This document shows, one piece after another, positions 45,191-55,838 of a stretch of 64,000 nt of DNA. Source of the stretch: Herpomyces periplanetae (taxonomy: Eukaryota > Ascomycota > Laboulbeniomycetes > Herpomycetales > Herpomycetaceae); assembly GCA_009733715.1 (NCBI GenBank), contig WMKJ01000020.1, positions 92,039 through 156,038 of the forward strand. Reading direction: 5' to 3'. A program made the position numbers and the translations under genes. Under the pieces are notes generated by a model. The model ran no database searches and was not told where the DNA came from. It saw nothing but the letters and a program-made list of their open reading frames with translations. Position 1 is the stretch's first letter. The number at the start of each line of letters is the position of its first letter.

Positions 45191-45410
45191 TTACCAACGT
45201 TTTGGAAATAGTCATCATAACAGCGGCTTAGACTAAATGGGTGCTGATTTTCAATTCTACTAAAGTTAATAATTAACCGACACTCTTTGGTTACACTGAG
45301 CTAGCCCGAATTTTGGACCAATCAACCAATCTATTTGATTAACCCTGCCTTTATAATAAACCCAACAAACGCTCCAACAATTAAAGACTGTGTGTACACC
45401 GCCCATGTTT

Positions 45411-45436
45411 ACACAAGCGCAAGCGCAAGCACAAGT
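45411..45436 (+). repeat. short hexameric GCGCAA repeat
   Basis: ACACAAGCGCAAGCGCAAGC followed by ACAAG; about four imperfect copies of a six-base unit. Confidence 0.6.
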
Positions 45437-45502
45437 ATAAACGCAAAACAAGCGCAGCCCCATGTGCTCCGGCTATACACCCGCATTGTCAATCTAATAC
45501 CA

Positions 45503-45510
45503 TGACGTCA
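45503..45510. promoter_or_regulatory. perfect CRE palindrome TGACGTCA
   Basis: Third intergenic copy in the window, followed after 17 nt by the related TGACATCA. It is far (about 930 nt) from the next annotated start. Confidence 0.35.
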
Positions 45511-46442
45511 CTATATATCCTATGACATCATGATTTTCATTTCTGCCGATATTTACTCACTCGTTCTTACCCTGTTCGCAACATTTATCCGTTAGAGCTT
45601 CCAAATTCCTTCCATTTCCGCTACCACCGACTTGTCTGCAGTTTGCTCTTTCCTATTTCTGTTTACAAAAGGTCACAGAAAACCGTCGGGAATTAAATTT
45701 ATGCCACCTTCCGTATTCGGTGCCATCCGTCTGGTCTGTTTCCGTTGACATGTATAAATGATACTAATAGTTATAGTGAGCGAAGGGAATACCTTTAGTT
45801 AACTTGTTTTGTCCATACAAACATTAAAAGTTTTCATTTGATACTTTGACACATTAATCCTCTCCCAAGGGTTAATTTATAAGCATTTTTACTCTCATAC
45901 CGAATGGGATAAAATGTTACCGTTCTCCTCTATTCGGCTATACACGCCAATATGTGTATGTTTGATTACACATTGGCGCAGTTTCTAATAAATTTACACG
46001 CTAAACTTGACGCTAATCACTCTGCGCCTCATCATTTGCCTGCAATATTCTATGGACAATTGTACGGCTAATGAATTTTGTCAATGTGTTATTATTGAGT
46101 GTACAATTGGTTATCCACGTCCGAGTACAGTCTCGTGTGAAAAAATTATAGTCAATGGTTTAAGCATAAATAGCCTGTCCAAAATACCTGTTCCATTAAT
46201 GTTCTCTTTCCCCGCCCTTGGGCGAATGAGATAACGGAAATTTTACTATTGCACACCACTTAGAACGTACCAATACTACCAACACCCCCTTATACATACT
46301 ATTATACTTGACCATTACCAGAATTGTGAATCTTAGTTAACGAAATTTACTTAACACGAACAAACATCCGGTTTTACAATATTATACCCCAAAACTATAA
46401 AATCTCCCACACGAAAGAGCCAATCTTTACTTGGCCAGTATC

Positions 46443-47159
46443 ATGTTTTCCCGGAGAATTAGCTCCCGGTCACTATGCGAAGCATTATTTATGAATGGAG
46501 AAACCAAAGGTGATCCAAGACGAGGAATAAGGGGAAGTATAACAGAAGTCACCCAAGCCCAACTCGACCATATAGTTAATATCAATCTTCCCACACATAA
46601 TTACGTGATACCATGTGAACATGAAGTACCTACGGTACCGGGAATACGCCTATACTCAGGCTTACAGGGTGCTTGGGGAGAATACCTAGAACATGTCACG
46701 CATCGTTTAAAACGTGGGGAAAGGGGAAATCGTGCCCAAATTATGCGAAAACGTGCTGAATTTTTAGCTTGCATAAACATCCCACAGGCTACCAAGGAAG
46801 TGTGGATACAATACTTACAAAAGCGTGACAATGAAGAATATGGGCCCGTATTACCCGCTGGTATAGAACGCTCTCAACGGGTTTACACTATGTTACACGG
46901 CGCATGGAGTGATGTGTATAGCACCTTGAATAGTCAACGGATATGTCGACAGTTGAAATTTCCCGTCTTAACTAATCGTGAGAATAAACGAATTTCCCTT
47001 CGTCCTGCCATACAAATTAATAACCCCCGCAAGCGTCCTCGGCCCGTTCCCGAGTCACCCACCCCATTTTTTCAGTCATGGCGGGACTACGTATTTCAAT
47101 TACTTACACAGTTATGCCCTCCACTGACCATGTCCAATCTTTTAATTAAACTTTTATAA
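46443..47159 (+). CDS. unrecognised basic protein with an internal duplication
   Basis: No family recognised. The frame of 238 codons begins MFSRRISSRSLCEALFMNGE and has balanced, protein-like composition (rich in Arg, Glu, Gln, few low-complexity runs), unlike chance frames nearby. Two segments look related: GIRLYSGLQGAWGEYLEHV (about 79-97) and SQRVYTMLHGAWSDVYSTL (about 145-163), each with an LxGAW core followed by an Arg/Lys-rich stretch, suggesting a duplicated helical unit. A basic patch RKRPRPVPESP near residue 205 could be a nuclear localisation signal. No signal peptide; the C-terminus is hydrophobic (FQLLTQLCPPLTMSNLLIKLL). An intronless orphan is the simplest reading; partial exon status is possible. 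Confidence 0.6.
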   Translation: MFSRRISSRSLCEALFMNGETKGDPRRGIRGSITEVTQAQLDHIVNINLPTHNYVIPCEHEVPTVPGIRLYSGLQGAWGEYLEHVTHRLKRGERGNRAQIMRKRAEFLACINIPQATKEVWIQYLQKRDNEEYGPVLPAGIERSQRVYTMLHGAWSDVYSTLNSQRICRQLKFPVLTNRENKRISLRPAIQINNPRKRPRPVPESPTPFFQSWRDYVFQLLTQLCPPLTMSNLLIKLL

Positions 47160-47557
47160 ACTAGTTTTCCATGACCTCTCGCACCACTGAACATGTACCA
47201 GAGCATGGATTAGACTGATTTTATTACGTTTTCCCTCACTTAGGTTTGTTAACGTAATGCAAGGAAAAGTGCGCATATCACCGGGTAAGGTTACCGAATC
47301 ACTCATTATCTCAAGTGCTAAACAATACCCTTTTCAACTTTTCAAATGTGTATGTATGTGATATAATGTATATAATTTACAAGATTCCATTATGAATTTG
47401 TCCCTAAAAAATGCCAATATGGTATACATAACCATTACCTTTTCTGTCTATTGCGCATACTGTGAGGATGTAGAGCAATTTGTGAGCATAGGTCAACAGT
47501 ATGCATGTATGCATAGACAAGGATTACGAAAAGGATGATACATTGGAATGCGTGTAT
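47160..47557. other. convergent 3' region between the orphan and VMA11
   Basis: No gene. AT-rich with TATGTATGT-type alternation near 47350. Confidence 0.35.
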
Positions 47558-48570
47558 TCATCCACGGCTGCGCGAGTTAAGAATGAGACCAACGATAAGC
47601 CTAACGAGGCATCCATCCGGATTAGCAAACGTAAAGCGTATATGACGGGTTAGACACACATACCCGTATAAGCCGAGAACTTCTCCAAAGATCAGTGTTA
47701 ACACAAGAGCGACAAATATGCGCGATTGGCGCAAGTAAGCGCGAACACCCTGAATTAACATAACTCTCCAAAGGATCAACCAGCGAACAAGCAGTCAGCA
47801 GCAACGTAAAATGCATGTTACAAAACACGGAACAACGTGTTATATACACTAAAATTGCACACACGTACACAATCACCAATTTTTCCTATAACGTAGCCTG
47901 ATGCAAGGCCGGTAACCCCGACAGACAATCCACTCGCAAGATGCATGAATCCGCTATACAAGCTATAACTTTGCGTAGAACTAGGGCCTAAATCGCCGGC
48001 GATCAAGACGGATATGACAAGAGCGTAAACAGCTATAATACCAGACATAACGACGGGAATTAAGGACTATTATAGAGTTAATGTAATTAATTAAGCTGAA
48101 CAGCGCAAAATTCGCATGGTTAACACAAAATATATCATACTTTCATGATTAACTGAGAATTGTAAACCCCGACAGCAGCAATACATGATCCAGATTTAGT
48201 GGTACCGTAGGCAGCACCTATGTCTATTATGTCAAGTATGAGCGGAACGAAACATCCAGTATGCAACGGGAACGTAAAATGTATAGGTTAAACGCACTTG
48301 CGAATATCATCTAAGCGTAAATTAACCAAATGTCCAACATTAAATTTATCTGTGTATACGACAGTAGAGCATAAAAAACGATATAAGAAAAAGAGCAAAA
48401 TTTCCTACAGCGCAGCTTATTCCAGCCTGTTTAACGGAGAGTTAGCCTTGGATCGAGCAAAATCCCTCTCAATGGCTCACACATACCAATCCAAAAAACG
48501 GTGCAAAACCGGGTGTTAAATGGGACTCTCGGGGTACCAGTGACCCGTGAGGCATGTGTACATCACTCAT
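47558..48570 (-). CDS. VMA11: V-ATPase proteolipid subunit c' (Vma11)
   Basis: Proton-binding ring subunit of the vacuolar H+-ATPase; c' is a fungal speciality. Exons proposed: 48570-48487, 48426-48360, 48223-48141, 48066-47869, 47749-47664 and 47600-47558, about 186 residues (yeast Vma11 164). It begins [15 protein letters not shown] and reaches [10 protein letters not shown] | AGIS. Then come [31 protein letters not shown] (c' has MSG where c has MAG), [19 protein letters not shown] | [14 protein letters not shown] and [12 protein letters not shown] | [13 protein letters not shown]. The conserved carboxylate is the Glu in [10 protein letters not shown]. The 48360/48223 junction is uncertain: as drawn it lengthens helix 1 by about 12 residues. 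This is the most intron-dense gene here. Confidence 0.88.
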
Positions 48571-49451
48571 GATAATTCAATGCGATTATACGCGGCGTTT
48601 ACGCGTGTAAGTTAACCAGAGTCACGATAGGCTGAATATATACGAATCTAAGCAAACAATCAAAACTTCAAATTTTAATTTAACACACACCCACATCCAC
48701 ATCAAAATTTACTCCTGCAAAATGGCTACAAGTGCACAAAAGAAGAAAGAAATAAATAAAAAAAATACTCCTCATGCTCGTATAACTTACACCATAAAAC
48801 GCGCCTTCATGACGACGAAAAATCACGTGGTGTTCAGTAGGGCTGAGAATGTCTATGGCTCATGGGGTAGGGAGGGGAGTAATTCATCTCGTCTCGTTAC
48901 GGCTGTTTCCGTTCGGAGTAATGAGAATTCGGTGAAATTTACAAATCCGTCATGTGATATATTAAAGGTAGGGTTGTGATTGGTTGTAATAGTCTTGCTT
49001 ACATCATAGTTATATTGACCAATCAGAGTGGGTGAAGTGTTATGACGTAGTAGGGAGTAAAGTACATTGTGATTGCAAGGATTTTGATTTGTAGAAAGGC
49101 TAAGTTGAACAGGTAAATGATTGGTAAAGATTCATGTATTATAGTGACTGTTTAAAAATTCATTTAGGGTTTAAGGGTGATTAACTAGTTTATAGGGTAT
49201 CATATGGAGCCCATCATCATATGGCTAGAATATAGGCAAATGTAAGAAAATGGACGATGTGAAGGTTAAGATTAACTCAAATTAGATTGTGAGATTTATC
49301 AATAGCTATTAATTGCTAGTGTGTTTAATAGACACACGGTGATAATTAAGAAGAGAGAGAAGGATTTGCGTGGGGATACGTTACAAGTACCTATCAGGCT
49401 ATGCGGATTACAAAGGATGAATATAGGCGGTGAGACTCGTATGAGAGATAA
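48571..49451. other. VMA11 upstream region and aminotransferase 3' flank
   Basis: No confident gene. A plus-strand frame at 48722-48979 starts at an ATG in good context (caaaATGGC) and encodes a Lys-rich 85-mer (MATSAQKKKEINKKN...) that matches nothing known; it could be a small gene or chance. CACGTG lies within it near 48823. Confidence 0.3.
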
Positions 49452-51396
49452 TCAAACATCTGACGATGGTGTCGGATGGAGGCCAAATACGTCACGAAGT
49501 GCTAAGCCAAAACGACGAACAGCTTCGTCAATTTCACTTTCGGTACCCGTGGCATAGGTAACACGAAAGAATAATTTATTAGGCGGTGAATCAGGATTAG
49601 CGTAAAAATATGTGCCTTTGATAACTAAAACGTTTCGCTCAAGTGCAGCATTAAAGATCTCCGTTTCTAGTTCTCGTAAAGTTTTCCTGCCCGACTGAAA
49701 GTCAGGATGCTTCGTATGATCAACCTTAAGCCATTGCTATAAAACGTAAGCAAAGGGATTTTAGTTAGCCAGCATTATCCCACAATATTATACCCAAAGG
49801 AAATAATAGCTTAGCTCGCCAAGGAGAAATAAGCGCACATATGAGAACATATACATGCATGAATACTCCAAACCAGCGGTAGACTTGTGGTTTAAGCATT
49901 GAATGAAAACTTGATTGAACTACGTGAACTTACAAACATTCCCGCCATGGTAGGTTTCCATGATACAACTTCCAGTGGTAAATACTTTTCACAAGCTTTT
50001 ATTAGTATAGCTCTGCGTTTCATGTAGATGGAACTGGCGTAACGCAACCAGTCAAGATAGCCTGCGTGACCCCACGTTTCCTCGATTAACTTGTACAAAA
50101 ATAGTTGCGAAAGACCACTGGGGCCTTGAGTGGATATATCACAATGTTTTTGGATGTGCTCAATAACAAGTTTTGGAGCCGTAATCCAGCCCACTCGAAT
50201 ACCGGGCATGATTACCTTGGAAAATGAATCAAGCCTGATTACACGACCATCAATGTCCAAAGCAAGTAAACTGGGAGTTAATGACTTGACGTACTCACGG
50301 TACGAAGGATAAATGGGGTGTGTTAGAGGATCGGGTTGGGAAGACTCGTAAGGGGGGAATTGAAGAAAGTAGTAAGGATCATCTTCGATGATGAGTAGAT
50401 CATATTGTTGAGCGATAGCGTAAATGGCCTTACGACGTTCCAAGCTCATAGTACAGCCTGTGGGGTTTTGACCGGTTGGAACCAAATACATAAGTGTAGG
50501 ACGAGGTGACTTTTGCTTAATGGGATCCCACGTTTCAAGTAGAGATGTAAGCGCACCGGGACATATGCCAAGATGATCCATAGTTACACCATGGAAACGG
50601 ATATTCATGGCTTTACCCGTTTCAATAGCTGAGGCGAAAGCGTATTCAGCACAAAGGGCAGCATGACCGGGAGTACCAAACATGCGCAGGACGAGTTCAA
50701 GACCGTATGTGTTACCAACAGTCATTGTACAAGCCCAATCACGATACAAGGGATTATGGACAAGTTGGGTGTGCTCAGTAACTAGACGGATCATTTGTCC
50801 GGAACCGGAGCCTTGACCATAGTTAAGCGCGGTGGCTAAATCGTACGTTTGAGGGTTGGAACGTTGATCAAATTTTCCGATGGAAAAGGTTTGGGTGGCC
50901 GAGGTAGGTGGAGGTGTCAAGGGAGAGTTGAATGACGCATTAGAAATAGATTCGAGTGATGGCACTTCAAACTTAACGGAGTACATTGGAAAATTTTCGC
51001 ACGAAGGTAGCCCACCACCCAGCGACAAAACGTCAGGTCGGCAAATATGGGAAGCTTCACCCTTTAAGGATGAAGTAGGGCGAGAGAGTGTTTCATGGGA
51101 TAACCGATCTAACGAAGGAGAAAAGTTTAACCAAAGCGAAGATGGTGGTTAGTATGAGAGTTGAAAGTATGAAAATAGTGAATAGATAAATGCGAAAATG
51201 GCATGAACGTACTGATCCATGATTTAGCGCTAGGAGGTTGCTGATATTCAGAAGAGGTGGAGGGTGTGGGATGGGAGAGTTTGAACTGATCAGACTCGGA
51301 TAAAGCAGCAACACCAAAGGGTTCAGGGTTAAAGGGAGGTCGATACGTCGAAACTTGTTTAACATCAAATGTAGGTGGAGAGCTGGGTGACAGCAT
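49452..51396 (-). CDS. ARO8: Aro8-type aromatic/2-aminoadipate aminotransferase (PLP, class I)
   Basis: Transfers amino groups between aromatic amino acids (or 2-aminoadipate in lysine synthesis) and 2-oxo acids. Exons 51396-51213, 51108-49934 and 49736-49452 give 547 residues; joins read AKSWINRLSHETLSR and TMAGMFQWLKVDHTK. The intron 51109-51212 has GTACGT, TACTAAC and TTAG signals. Core motifs are VLSLGGGLPSCENFP, MTVGNTYGLELVLRMF, LVPTGQNPTGCTMSLERR, LLIIEDDPYYFLQFPPY and the PLP lysine in LDSFSKVIMPGIRVGW (about residue 358). The small-domain end includes LFFRVTYATGTESEIDEAV. The N-terminus of about 60 residues before WINRLSHE is Pro/Ser-rich and longer than in yeast Aro8 (500 residues). 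It is not clearly a mitochondrial presequence. Confidence 0.93.
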
Positions 51397-51719
51397 GATG
51401 GAAAAGTGTGAATGGGAATGAAAATATGGTATGAAGAGGAAGTAAATGTAAGGAATAAAGCGGGGAAAAATTAAATAAATACGGGAGCAGCAGCAGGATT
51501 AATAACGGCAGCAAGGCAGAGATGTGTAGAAGGAAGTTTGATGAAGCAAACAATCAGATAGAAAAGGGCCAATCAAGTATTGCATGATAGTTCTAAAGGA
51601 AGTAAATAAGTTAAGGAAGAACGGGAAATGATTTTAGTAGAGTAAACGAGATCACAGATGAGATAAGGAAGATATTAAGTGGGGGATCAGAATGCTTGGG
51701 GAAAGGAAGAGAGCGTAGA
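51397..51719. promoter_or_regulatory. aminotransferase upstream / SKT5 3' region
   Basis: 322 nt, purine-rich on the plus strand; no gene and no discrete motif. Both flanking genes are on the minus strand. Confidence 0.35.
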
Positions 51720-54161
51720 TTAGTTTTTGGGAATAAAACGGTCGAAGATTCCGCTAACCTTGCGGAGCTTTGAATCGGAAGAATTTATCGTACGCTTCTG
51801 AAGAGTGTGAGGCGGGGAAGGTGATTTTTGCCGGGAAGGATTAGGATGGTTTTGAATGTTGGTTCGCATAAGTTGAAGTTTTTTAAGGGCACGTTGGTCA
51901 CCTTTTTGAGCAGCTCGGAGGTACCAAGCATAGGCAAGCAGGGAATCTTCAGGACAACCTAAACCAATTTCGGTAAAGTAACCGACGGCATATTCAGCCT
52001 TGGGATAGCCGCATTGAGCGGCTTGAGTGGCCCATTCGAAGGCCAACTGAGGATCTCGTGGAATGTAAGGTTCAGCGCCAACGGTATACCATGCACATAA
52101 AGCCATCATTGCCTTAGGAAGACCGGCTTGGGCGGCGATAGTGTAAAAATGAATACTACGAGCGGGATCTACCATACAATTAAGTAAACCAAACTCGTAT
52201 GCATGACCCATTTTAAAGCAAGCTTCGGGATGACCAAGTTCAGCAGACTGTAGGAAAAGTTCAGAAGCGTAGCGTTCATCTTTGAAGATGTCATCGGCAT
52301 AACCAGTTTCATGAAGAAGAGCTAACTCGTACGGGGCCTCATTATACTGTTGATCAGCAGATTCTTGTGCACGTTTTAACCATTTTAAACCTTCACGACG
52401 ACGACGAGAACTTAAGCCCATGGCACCGGTGAGACAGGCTTTACCCAAGCGAGTGGCAGCACCGGGATGATTCTTACTTGCGGAAGCACGGTAAAATTGA
52501 ACGGCTTTAGCGTAATCTTTTCGACAACCCCAGCCAAATTCATAGCAAAGACCAGCACGATAGGCAGCTTCAGCATGACCATGTTTGGTAGCAGCTACGA
52601 AGAGGGGGAAAGCTTTATCCCAATCAGCCTTGTCTTTGTTGAAGAGACCGGAAGCATAACCATCTGCGAGATAATATTGAGCGGAAGCGTAGCCACGGTC
52701 GGATAAACGTTGCAAAATATTTCGAGCCTCACGCAAGAAGGAAAGGCGAGTTTCATAATTTTGTTGGTTAAGATGTTGAGATGGAAGTAATTCAGCGGCG
52801 AGCTGAACGAGAAATAAGGCAAAATCATATTGGATTGACACATCGTTGGTTTTTTTGAGATTGGTACGGTACATTTCGATGGTTTGACGGTAATCAAGAA
52901 GTGAAGCGCAAGAGCCGACTGCATTTCGAAGAAGTGAATGATCGAAAGAAGTTTGTGAGGGAGGAAGAGCTGTATCTGTGGAGTGGGAGCGTGTAGAAAA
53001 TGAGGAAGAGGAAGAGGAAGAAGAAGCGGTAATACCAATGGCGGCGGCAACGGAGGGATACTGTTGTAAAGGGTAAAGACATTTTGAGCGGGGATCGATG
53101 ACAGAAGAAAATGATGTATTAGAGGGAGACGAATTGGGTGGAAGTATATCGAGGGATAATGAGAGGGAGCTAGCCGGACGTGAAATTTTACGGTGAGGGG
53201 TAGGAGGGATAGTTGGTGTGATGACGGAGCGAAGATCGGGTACGGAGTGAGAAGATTCCTTGGATGAGGAAGTGAAATTTTGACGGACATCGAAGGGGGA
53301 AGGTGATTGATTAACGGAAGATGGAGGAGGGAGGGGAAGAAGAGTATTGGACGAGAGTGAGGAGGACGTATCCCGGTGATGTGAAATATGAGATGAATCG
53401 TGGAGTTGAAAGGAAGAAAGATCAGGTTTACTTGAAAAGTGTTTGGAAAGAGAAAGCCGGGATCTGGAGAAACTTGGAGCTCGGGGTTGACTTGAGGGGC
53501 GAAGAGAAGCCGTAGTAGTTGCAGCAGTAGAATATGATTTATCCGAGGATGTTAATACGGAAAAGGAACGACGGGAAGTTTCAACGGGGGAGGTAGCTTG
53601 TATGGAAGTTATATCGGAGCGAATGTTAGCATGACATGGATTAATGGAATCGAGGCTAGACTTTCTCGATACTAAATTACGAATTGACATTGAAAAACTT
53701 TTTTGATTCTTTAGAGATGGTGCAGATAGGCTTGAACAAATTTGAGAATTGGCGGACGGAATGAAGGGGGTAGCATTTTGCTTGGAATGAGATGAAATTG
53801 GTAAGGAATGAAGGGGAGATGGAGACGGAGATGCGGAAGAAATAGTTGAAGCTGAGTTGGAAGAGAGAGAAGGGAAGTGTAGACAGGGTAATAGGGGAAA
53901 TGTAGACGAATCATTAGTTGAGGGAGGGCTAGTTAATGAAGAAGTGGTAGTGGTGTGAGTAGAAGCAGAAGTAAATGAAGAAGAAGAAGAAGAAGAACAA
54001 GTTGGTTTGTCTAGAGAGCAGGCGAGTTGAGGAGGAAGGGGAAGAGAGAGGTTTGTAGAGACAGAACGACAAGATTTGCGAACTTTCTCTCTTAAAGCGA
54101 AAGTGGCGTCACGAAAGCCCGAGGAGAAAGAGACAGCGGGAGAAACGGTGGAGGAGAGCAT
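51720..54161 (-). CDS. SKT5: chitin synthase activator with Sel1 repeats (Skt5/Chs4)
   Basis: Activates and localises class IV chitin synthase (Chs3 in yeast) at the bud neck or hyphal septum. Intronless, 813 residues from MLSSTVSPAVSFSSG. The N-terminal half (about 1-440) is extremely Ser/Thr/Pro-rich and disordered. From about 450 comes a helical region (YDFALFLVQLAAELLPSQH). About seven Sel1-like repeats follow: YASAQYYLADGYASGLFN, HAEAAYRAGLCYEFGWGC, HPGAATRLGKACLTGAMG, NEAPYELALLHETGYADD, HPEACFKMGHAYEFGLLN, LPKAMMALCAWYTVGAEP and YPKAEYAVGYFTEIGLGC. Spacing and order match Skt5. The C-terminus ends SGIFDRFIPKN and lacks a CaaX box, unlike the yeast protein. The frame is open further upstream, but the first in-frame ATG is used. 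CHS3 lies divergently 4 kb away. Confidence 0.9.
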   Translation of the reverse strand: MLSSTVSPAVSFSSGFRDATFALREKVRKSCRSVSTNLSLPLPPQLACSLDKPTCSSSSSSSFTSASTHTTTTSSLTSPPSTNDSSTFPLLPCLHFPSLSSNSASTISSASPSPSPLHSLPISSHSKQNATPFIPSANSQICSSLSAPSLKNQKSFSMSIRNLVSRKSSLDSINPCHANIRSDITSIQATSPVETSRRSFSVLTSSDKSYSTAATTTASLRPSSQPRAPSFSRSRLSLSKHFSSKPDLSSFQLHDSSHISHHRDTSSSLSSNTLLPLPPPSSVNQSPSPFDVRQNFTSSSKESSHSVPDLRSVITPTIPPTPHRKISRPASSLSLSLDILPPNSSPSNTSFSSVIDPRSKCLYPLQQYPSVAAAIGITASSSSSSSSFSTRSHSTDTALPPSQTSFDHSLLRNAVGSCASLLDYRQTIEMYRTNLKKTNDVSIQYDFALFLVQLAAELLPSQHLNQQNYETRLSFLREARNILQRLSDRGYASAQYYLADGYASGLFNKDKADWDKAFPLFVAATKHGHAEAAYRAGLCYEFGWGCRKDYAKAVQFYRASASKNHPGAATRLGKACLTGAMGLSSRRRREGLKWLKRAQESADQQYNEAPYELALLHETGYADDIFKDERYASELFLQSAELGHPEACFKMGHAYEFGLLNCMVDPARSIHFYTIAAQAGLPKAMMALCAWYTVGAEPYIPRDPQLAFEWATQAAQCGYPKAEYAVGYFTEIGLGCPEDSLLAYAWYLRAAQKGDQRALKKLQLMRTNIQNHPNPSRQKSPSPPHTLQKRTINSSDSKLRKVSGIFDRFIPKN

Positions 54162-54961
54162 GGGTAGCGATAGATTTGGAAGAAAGACTGAAGAGGGAGA
54201 GTAGGGGGAGAGGGCAAATTTTTGTAGTATCAAGATAGAAAGAAACGGCAAAAAAAGGCGGCTATAGGGTGGTGATAAGGTTTAACCGAATGGACAAATG
54301 ATGAAGGTACGGGAAATAGAGTAAACTGGGCTGTGATGAAGTAGAAGAGTGAGAGAAAAACGAGTAGAGTGAGGGAAGGCAAGTGAAGTGAAAAGAAGGA
54401 AAATATGGTTGAATGACGCAGGAAGAAATTCAGCTTGAAGGTAAAAGGGTGTAGAAATGATTATTTCAAGAGTCGAAGGAGAGGAGGGATGGAGAAGAGG
54501 TTTGTAAGAAAGGTTAACGGATGAAACGTATAAAGACAAAAGTCATTATTGCAATAATGGGGTGAGGATAAGAAAAAGCGGTTTGAGGAGAGAATAATTG
54601 GATAATAATGAAGAGAGAATGCGAGAAGGACAAGAGGCAGAGAAACAGGAGAAACGTGAGTAAAGAATGCGAGTTTTGGATGTGTGATAGAAAAGCAGCC
54701 TGGCAACGAAGGATTGGCGGGAGGAGAGAGGGGTGGTGGGGAGGAGTAAGGGGGAATGATTGAGGGAAAAATACAAATTGATAGAAAAGTGTAGGAGAAG
54801 AGTAAGAAGTAAAATTTCAAGATAAAAAGAAGACATACAATGGGCCAGAATTAACTATACAATTCATTTCATAGACCGAGAATTGGGCAAAAATTCGGTT
54901 ATACGAAAAGAGTAATCAGCACCCAACGGACCCACTTAAAATGCTGAGAAAGTTGTTTGGT

Positions 54962-54980
54962 AGACGAGACGAGACGAGGG
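54962..54980 (+). repeat. pentamer tract (AGACG)n
   Basis: Three perfect AGACG units followed by AGGGG; nearby GGGAC/GGAAG units continue the five-base rhythm up to about 55070. Confidence 0.6.
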
Positions 54981-55107
54981 GTAGAAATCAAAGATGAAAG
55001 TGCGGACGGGACGACGGAAGGAAACGGGAAGGATGGGAAGGTACGTGGGGACGGATTCGGGGGGGAAGGAGCAAAGGAGAGGGAAGGCGGATGAGGTGCA
55101 AAAGGCG

Positions 55108-55150
55108 CGATGCGGTGCAGTGCGATGCGGTACAATGCAGTATTGCACGG
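55108..55150 (+). repeat. degenerate pentamer tract (GCGAT/GCGGT/GCAGT)n
   Basis: Reads gcgat-gcggt-gcagt-gcgat-gcggt-acaat-gcagt, a run of five-base units sharing GC at positions 1-2 and T at position 5. It is followed by a CACGACAC-rich segment to about 55185. Confidence 0.65.
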
Positions 55151-55587
55151 CACACCACGACATCATACAGCACGTCACGACACAATGCTTTACGGCCTTT
55201 CTTCTCCCCTCCGATTAATACCTCGGCCTGCTTTACCTCACATTCAATTCTCCAATTACCGCTTGCTCGTGTTCATTTACTCATCCTGTCAAATTTACGT
55301 TTCATCTCACTCCACTTGGTTGCCTTCATGAACTTACATACATAATTAACTTGTACTGTCAGTCCTGTCGCAGATTCTTTAGGCTCATTACCCGGTGAAA
55401 CACCCTACTCTGCTCGCAATAATATCTTCCCCTTTGTCGTGCTGTCCACTCTTTCCTTGGCTTACATTGTATATATTCATCAAACCTACTTACTCTTCAC
55501 TCCCGCCCCTATGCGTTTGCCGCTTCGTTGTACATGATCGCTGACTTTCCGGAACTTAGCATTTCGTGTCTAGTATTACCTAGCCTA

Positions 55588-55675
55588 GGCCAAATCAAGC
55601 CAAGCCAGTCAGTCCAACATAACCCAACACATGACATCCCAACCCAACTAAATCCAATCCAGTCCAACCCAACAA
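55588..55675 (+). repeat. degenerate pentamer tract (CCAAC/CCAAT/CCAGT)n
   Basis: Includes AAGCCAAGCCAGTCAGTCC and CCCAACCCAACTAAATCCAA then TCCAGTCCAACCCAACA: repeated CCAAN units in mostly five-base register, almost free of G. Confidence 0.65.
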
Positions 55676-55745
55676 AATTTATGTTAACCAAATATGTCAC
55701 TTTGCCCCATGTCACGTCACGTCATCCCGTCCTATTTATTCTACT

Positions 55746-55838
55746 GTAGCGTAGCGTAGCATAGCATAGCTTACCGTACCCCATCCAGTCGTATTGTGCC
55801 GTAGCGCATCGTATCGCATCGCATCGCACCGCACTGCA
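55746..55838 (+). repeat. degenerate pentamer tract (GTAGC/ATAGC then GCATC/GCACC)n
   Basis: Begins gtagc-gtagc-gtagc-atagc-atagc, passes through TTACCGTACCCC, then reads gcatc-gtatc-gcatc-gcatc-gcacc-gcact-gcat. Two different pentamers abut in the same tract. Confidence 0.7.

Larger units (their letters stand above)
45191..46442. other. intergenic region downstream of the TBC gene
   Basis: No gene recognised. It contains a short GCGCAA-type repeat (45411-45436) and a CRE palindrome (45503-45510), listed separately. The right part is AT-rich and presumably holds the promoter of the following orphan. Confidence 0.4.

Noticed and set aside
55091-55345. Cys/Arg-rich frame over the pentamer repeats
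   Set aside because: Repeat translation, open in several frames at once; not evidence of a gene.
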